Source: RGIG995 sp045543655
GTDB lineage: Bacteria > Bacillota > Clostridia > Oscillospirales > UBA644
Assembly: GCA_045543655.1 (NCBI GenBank)
Contig: JAZPXN010000044.1
Coordinates: forward strand, 1-49,996
Direction: 5' to 3'
DNA length: 49,996 nt
Shown one piece after another: positions 46,274 through 49,996 of the stretch (positions within the stretch are counted from its first letter, which is position 1; every line of letters begins with the position of its first letter). The notes beneath the pieces were generated by a model. It worked only from the letters and a program-made list of their open reading frames with translations, was not told the DNA's origin and made no database searches. The translations under genes were made by a program, and so were the position numbers.

Positions 46274-47065
46274 TCAATCTCCGATAAAAATCCACACGAA
46301 AAGATAGAGAAGCCCCACCAGTACCGGCTGATGGAACAGATAGATCCACAGCGATTTCCGCCCCACGGCGCAAAGGAAGGAGTTTTTTCCCTCCAGAGCG
46401 GGGATGAGGGAGCGCTTTTCCCGATAAAGGATCTTGCCCAGAAAATAACCGATCAAAACCACTCCGGAGCAGGGGAACACGGGGAACCAATCGGCGCCGT
46501 AACGGGCCGTTCCGAGAAGAATACTCCAGAGATCGTCCGAGCCGAAAAACTTCAGAATGGGGGCGGAGTACCACCGGAGGCAAAAGCCCGTGACCACGGC
46601 GGCGACGCCGAGGCAGAGGGCGATCCACTTCCCGGCCTTTTCCCCGAACAGAGAGCAGACCCAGCAAAACAGCGCCCCTACGGCCATCGCCGACAGAACG
46701 CCAAATAGGATCGTGACGCCCATTTGGAAGAACAGATCCAGAAGAACCGTAGCGACGGTGATGGCGACGGCGGCCAAGGCAACCTTGACGAAGCGACGGA
46801 AGGGGGAGCGGGTCAGAGAAGAGCCGACGCCCGCCAAAAGCAGAAACAGGGTGGCAAAGCAATAATGGATCCACTGCCGCCAATCGGAAAAGGCCACCGC
46901 ATCCCCAAAGCGCCCCAAGGCCGCAATGACTGGGGAATCGGAGAGGGGGAACCAATAGGGCAGGCAATAGAAATCGTAGGCCAGGTGATCCAGGCACATT
47001 AGGATCAGAGCGATTCCCCGAAGGAAATCCAGTTCAAAAATCCGTTGGCTTCGGGCCTTTTTCAT
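46274..47065 (-). CDS. Heparan-glucosaminide acetyltransferase-like (DUF1624) membrane protein
   Basis: 263 aa starting at MKKARSQRIFELD. This start overlaps the ruvB stop by 4 bp (ATGA); a longer frame would invade ruvB further. About eight membrane segments. The opening R-x-FELDFLRGIALILMCLDHLAYD is the family's signature, and a late FLCAVGRKSLWIYLFHQPVL helix also fits. Relatives transfer acetyl groups to sugars, but most bacterial members are untested. A wall or surface glycan as target is inference. Confidence 0.85.
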   Translation of the reverse strand: MKKARSQRIFELDFLRGIALILMCLDHLAYDFYCLPYWFPLSDSPVIAALGRFGDAVAFSDWRQWIHYCFATLFLLLAGVGSSLTRSPFRRFVKVALAAVAITVATVLLDLFFQMGVTILFGVLSAMAVGALFCWVCSLFGEKAGKWIALCLGVAAVVTGFCLRWYSAPILKFFGSDDLWSILLGTARYGADWFPVFPCSGVVLIGYFLGKILYREKRSLIPALEGKNSFLCAVGRKSLWIYLFHQPVLVGLLYLFVWIFIGD

Positions 47066-48063
47066 TTCGGAAACTCCAGACCCAGATGGCGGCAGGCGGC
47101 CTCGGTGACGCACCGTCCCCGCTGGGTGCGGATCAGAAATCCGATCTGCATCAGATAGGGCTCGTAGACGTCCTCGATGGTGACGGCCTCTTCGCCGATC
47201 ATGGCGGCAAGGGTCTCCAGTCCCACGGGGCCGCCCCGGAACTGCTGCACCACGGCGGTGAGCATCCGGCGATCCAGCATATCCAGCCCCAGCTTATCGA
47301 TATCCAACCGGCGAAGAGCCTCGTCGGCGATGGCGTCGGTGATGGTGCCGTCTCCCAAAACCTGGGCAAAGTCCCGCACCCGCTTCAGCAGACGGTTTGC
47401 GATCCGGGGAGTCCCCCGGGAGCGGGAAGCGATCTCGTGGGCGCCGGAATCGGTGATGCCGATATTAAGAATAGAGGCGGAGCGCTTGATGATCTGCTCC
47501 AATTCCTCGACCTTATAAAGATCCAGCCGCAAAAGCACGCCGAAGCGATCCCGGAAGGGAGCGGCCAACTGACCCGAACGGGTGGTGGCGCCGATCAAGG
47601 TAAATTTGGGCAGATCGAAGCGGATCGACCGGGCGGAAGGCCCCTTGCCCAGAATTACGTCAAATTCAAAATCCTCCATGGCGGGGTACAGGATCTCCTC
47701 CACCGTCCGGGACAGACGGTGAATTTCGTCGATAAAGAGGATGTCCCCCTCCTGCAGATTGGTCAGAAGGGCCACGATATCCCCGGCCTTTTCCAGCGCA
47801 GGACCGCTGGTGACCCGGATGGAGACCCCCATTTCCGCCGCAACGATGCCGGCAAGGGTGGTCTTCCCCAGCCCCGGAGGGCCGAAAAACAGGGTGTGAT
47901 CCAAGGCGTCGGAGCGCTGTTTTGCGGCTTCGATAAAGACCCGGAGGTTCTCCTTGGCCTGCACCTGACCGATATAATCGTCCAACCGCTGAGGGCGGAG
48001 ATTTTCCGGATCGTCGGAGGCCTCGATGGTGCGGGTGGAAAGCAGGCGATCGTCAAATTCCAT
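47062..48063 (-). CDS. ruvB: Holliday junction branch-migration ATPase RuvB
   Basis: 333 aa AAA+ protein: Walker A FFGPPGLGKTTLA, Walker B FIDEIHRLSR, sensor 1 TLIGATTRSGQLAAPFRDRFG, and a C-terminal winged helix. The family opening (LRPQRLDDYIGQVQAKENL) is intact. It drives branch migration with RuvA, encoded 14 bp upstream. ATG follows AAGGGAGGGTTG. Confidence 0.98.
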   Translation of the reverse strand: MEFDDRLLSTRTIEASDDPENLRPQRLDDYIGQVQAKENLRVFIEAAKQRSDALDHTLFFGPPGLGKTTLAGIVAAEMGVSIRVTSGPALEKAGDIVALLTNLQEGDILFIDEIHRLSRTVEEILYPAMEDFEFDVILGKGPSARSIRFDLPKFTLIGATTRSGQLAAPFRDRFGVLLRLDLYKVEELEQIIKRSASILNIGITDSGAHEIASRSRGTPRIANRLLKRVRDFAQVLGDGTITDAIADEALRRLDIDKLGLDMLDRRMLTAVVQQFRGGPVGLETLAAMIGEEAVTIEDVYEPYLMQIGFLIRTQRGRCVTEAACRHLGLEFPK

Positions 48064-48077
48064 AATTCAACCCTCCC

Positions 48078-48668
48078 TTAAAGATTCGAAAGCATCCGCA
48101 GCGCCTGGCGCACCAGATCCTGGCTGTTGTCGGCGGTGCATTTTTCCAAAGCCTTGGAAATATCGTTTTTATGGTATCCGAAGGTGGCAAGGATGGCGGC
48201 GGCGTCGGCAAGCGCCTCTTTTCCGGCGGTCGCCCGGGCCACCTGGGCTTCGGGGATGCGGACGTCGATCTTGGCCAGCTTGTCCTTCAGCTCCAGACAA
48301 ATGCGCTGAGCCAGCTTGGGGCCTACGCCGTTGGCCTTGGAGATCTGCCGGTGATCCCCCGCCATAACGGCGGCGGCAAAGGTTTCGGGAAGCATCTCGG
48401 ACAGAATGGCCAGGGCTCCCTTGGGCCCCACGCCGCTGATGGAGATGAGAAGCAGGAAAAATTGCTTCTCCTGCTCGTCGGCAAAGCCGTACAGGGTCAT
48501 GGCGTCTTCCTTGACGTGGAGATAGGTATACAGCTTGACCCGGTCCTTTCCGCTGATGGCCTGGTAGGTATTGGCGGTGATATTGCATTGATAGCCCACG
48601 CCGCCGCAGTCGACGACTGCCGTCTGCAGGTCGCAAAAGGCTAACTCTCCGTTGAGATAATAATACAT
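48078..48668 (-). CDS. ruvA: Holliday junction DNA-binding protein RuvA
   Basis: 196 aa. OB-fold N-terminal domain (MYYYLNGELAFCD...GVGYQCNIT), then two helix-hairpin-helix motifs (ISGVGPKGALAIL and ANGVGPKLAQRIC), and a C-terminal RuvB-contact domain (ATFGYHKNDISKAL). ATG at 48668 is chosen for the AAGGAG site 9 bp upstream and the conserved N-terminus; the frame stays open into ruvC but that part is not RuvA. Confidence 0.97.
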   Translation of the reverse strand: MYYYLNGELAFCDLQTAVVDCGGVGYQCNITANTYQAISGKDRVKLYTYLHVKEDAMTLYGFADEQEKQFFLLLISISGVGPKGALAILSEMLPETFAAAVMAGDHRQISKANGVGPKLAQRICLELKDKLAKIDVRIPEAQVARATAGKEALADAAAILATFGYHKNDISKALEKCTADNSQDLVRQALRMLSNL

Positions 48669-48727
48669 AAATACGGGACTCCTTCGTATAATTTCAAGGC
48701 GTTGCAAGGGGATACCGGGCGGCGCTC

Positions 48728-49228
48728 CTAATTCTGGGGACGGGCGGAGAGGCGCGCCATCCCCAGAGAATGGGCACAGCAAATGGCCAGGGCCAGACCG
48801 TCGGCGGCATCGTCGGGGCGGGGCAGTTCCTTGAGATTCAAAAGCCGCTGGGTCATGAGCATGACCTGCTTTTTCTCCGCATTGCCGTATCCCACCACCG
48901 CCTGCTTGACCTGGGGGGGCTTGAACTCGTAGCAGGGAATCCCGGCCTTCTGGCAAGCCAGCATGATAACCCCCCGGGCGTGGGCGACGGAGATGCCGGT
49001 GGTGATATTTTTGGAGAAAAACAACTCTTCGATGGAGGCGCAATCGGGCTTCAGCTCGGCAATCAGCTTGCCCACCTCGTCGTAGATCATTTCCAGCCGC
49101 CGTTCCAGCGGGATCTTGGGAGGCGTGATGACGGCGCCGTATTGGGGGGCGGAGAAGCGGTTCCCCTCGTAGTGGACGAACCCCCATCCCACCGTAGCAA
49201 CGCCGGGATCAATACCCAGAACGGTCAT
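48728..49228 (-). CDS. ruvC: Crossover junction endodeoxyribonuclease RuvC
   Basis: 166 aa. The four acidic catalytic residues are visible: Asp in VLGIDPG, Glu in SIEELFF, and the pair in RPDDAADGLALA. The VKQAVVGYGNAEKKQV DNA-binding segment is present. It cuts Holliday junctions held by RuvAB. First gene of the ruvC-ruvA-ruvB-acyltransferase-like-DUF554 operon. Confidence 0.97.
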   Translation of the reverse strand: MTVLGIDPGVATVGWGFVHYEGNRFSAPQYGAVITPPKIPLERRLEMIYDEVGKLIAELKPDCASIEELFFSKNITTGISVAHARGVIMLACQKAGIPCYEFKPPQVKQAVVGYGNAEKKQVMLMTQRLLNLKELPRPDDAADGLALAICCAHSLGMARLSARPQN

Positions 49229-49269
49229 AAAATCGTACCCTCTTTAATATACATAATCTTTCACCTTAT

Positions 49270-49298
49270 ATTATATCATATTTTCCGCCCCATTGCAA
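49270..49298 (-). promoter_or_regulatory. Promoter of the ruv operon
   Basis: Minus strand TTGCAA (49298-49293), 17-bp spacer, TATAAT (49275-49270), about 42 bp before the ruvC ATG. No LexA/DinR-type box was recognised. Confidence 0.85.
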
Positions 49299-49372
49299 GA
49301 GGGAAAGACGGCAAAAATGAAACTTTCGGCACGGGGGAGGGAGATGACGGGGGAAACGGGGGGGAAAAAGGG

Positions 49373-49996
49373 TTTTCCTTTCTTTTCACGAGAAAAGAAA
49401 GGAACCGAAAGAAAAAGCGGAGGCGGGCGAATTTCATTCGTCCGGAATTTCGCAGGGGGAATGCTCTCGCCAAAGGCGGACATCACTTGCCGAAGGCAAA
49501 CTTCACTGCCCCGCAACTTCACTTGCCGAAGGCAAACATCACCGGGAACGGGAGAATGGAAAGAAACAATCTCCCGGTCAATCCCTTCCACCGCAAGCGG
49601 TCCCCCTCCCCTTACTAAGGGGAGGCCCGGATATAGCGCAGCCCCTCTTTATAACCTTTCTATCGCAGAGTAACTCTCGGATATTGCGCCCTAAAAAACG
49701 ATGCGCTCCATTGCACCTTCCCCTTTGGAAGGGGAAGGGGGACCGACCGCAACGCGGTTGGTGGTGGGGGTAAGAAATTTTCCTTTAAAGTAAAATCTTA
49801 TTTCGGACGATGAGCAACCGTCCTGCCGCCCCTTAGTAAGGGAAGGTGGCGCCGTAGGCGACGGAAGGGATTGTCCCCGCGCAAATGATACTTCCCTTCC
49901 CCCGAAATCGGTGAAGTTTTCCTTTGGCAAGTGAAGTTGCAAGCAGTGAAGTTTTTCTTCGAAAAGTGATGTTCGCCGTTCCGGCGAGAGCATCCC
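49373..49996. repeat. Structured repeat island at window end
   Basis: An uninterrupted palindrome module (49375-49446), a mini-hairpin string (49460-49550), double-hairpin modules (49578-49630, 49710-49775 and 49825-49880) and a reversed mini-hairpin string (about 49910-49990) running off the window. It contains the empty-site versions of the sites occupied by elements C and D. No gene seen. Confidence 0.8.

Noticed and set aside
48078..49187. Extended ruvA frame of 369 codons
   Set aside because: The extra N-terminal part is ruvC read in another frame; RuvA's conserved start and its ribosome site are at 48668.

Overview
The window reads as a chromosome segment of an anaerobic Bacillota bacterium, most likely class Clostridia. 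Support comes from strong AAGGAGG-type ribosome binding sites, TTGACA/TATAAT promoters with 17-bp spacers, a B12-dependent methionine synthase without the reactivation domain, a SEC-C-tailed SecA, a Bacillota-style C-terminal wall domain, and intergenic spaces packed with hairpin repeats of a kind I associate with gut Clostridia. The taxonomic call is an inference; no rRNA gene lies in the window and I recognised no tRNA.

Layout. (1) 277-11465, minus strand: a four-gene operon resB-ccsA-(hydrazine-synthase-alpha-like cytochrome)-(beta-propeller dihaem cytochrome), behind a strong promoter whose -35 box lies in a perfect inverted repeat. It couples System II cytochrome c maturation to two very large exported c-type cytochromes and is the most unusual content here. 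(2) 12130-14855: a GH127 beta-L-arabinofuranosidase divergent from an AraC-type regulator, with three TCACA repeats between them. (3) 16008-19716, minus: two tandem polysaccharide-deacetylase-like proteins with near-identical C-terminal domains and a TIM-barrel sugar isomerase. (4) 20109-25012, minus: a lipoprotein made of five repeats, DUF4956 plus VTC-domain (polyphosphate polymerase-like) proteins, and an unknown membrane protein. (5) secA (minus) and comM (plus), divergent. (6) 30379-35501: a DnaA-box-like cluster, a murE-type ligase and four unknown genes, one encoding a cysteine-rich exported protein. (7) 36210-40499: a lysophospholipase-like hydrolase, metF and metH. (8) 41031-44335: a 108-bp tandem repeat, Pit phosphate transporter with its PhoU-like partner, and threonine aldolase. 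(9) 45575-49228, minus: ruvC-ruvA-ruvB followed by an acyltransferase-like membrane protein and a DUF554 protein.

Between the operons, mostly directly after gene 3' ends, lie islands of structured repeats: (a) a two-palindrome module whose arms change in compensating ways from copy to copy; (b) strings of mini-hairpins joined by a constant 7-nt linker ACWTCAC; (c) a variable hairpin plus a constant CTCCCCTT/AAGGGGAG hairpin. Five copies of a separate ~70-bp structured element sit inside or against these hairpins with no evident target duplication, all in the same orientation. This resembles a miniature mobile element that targets folded DNA.

Family assignments are from recognised motifs, not database searches. 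Most long open frames antisense to these genes are composition shadows and are left out.
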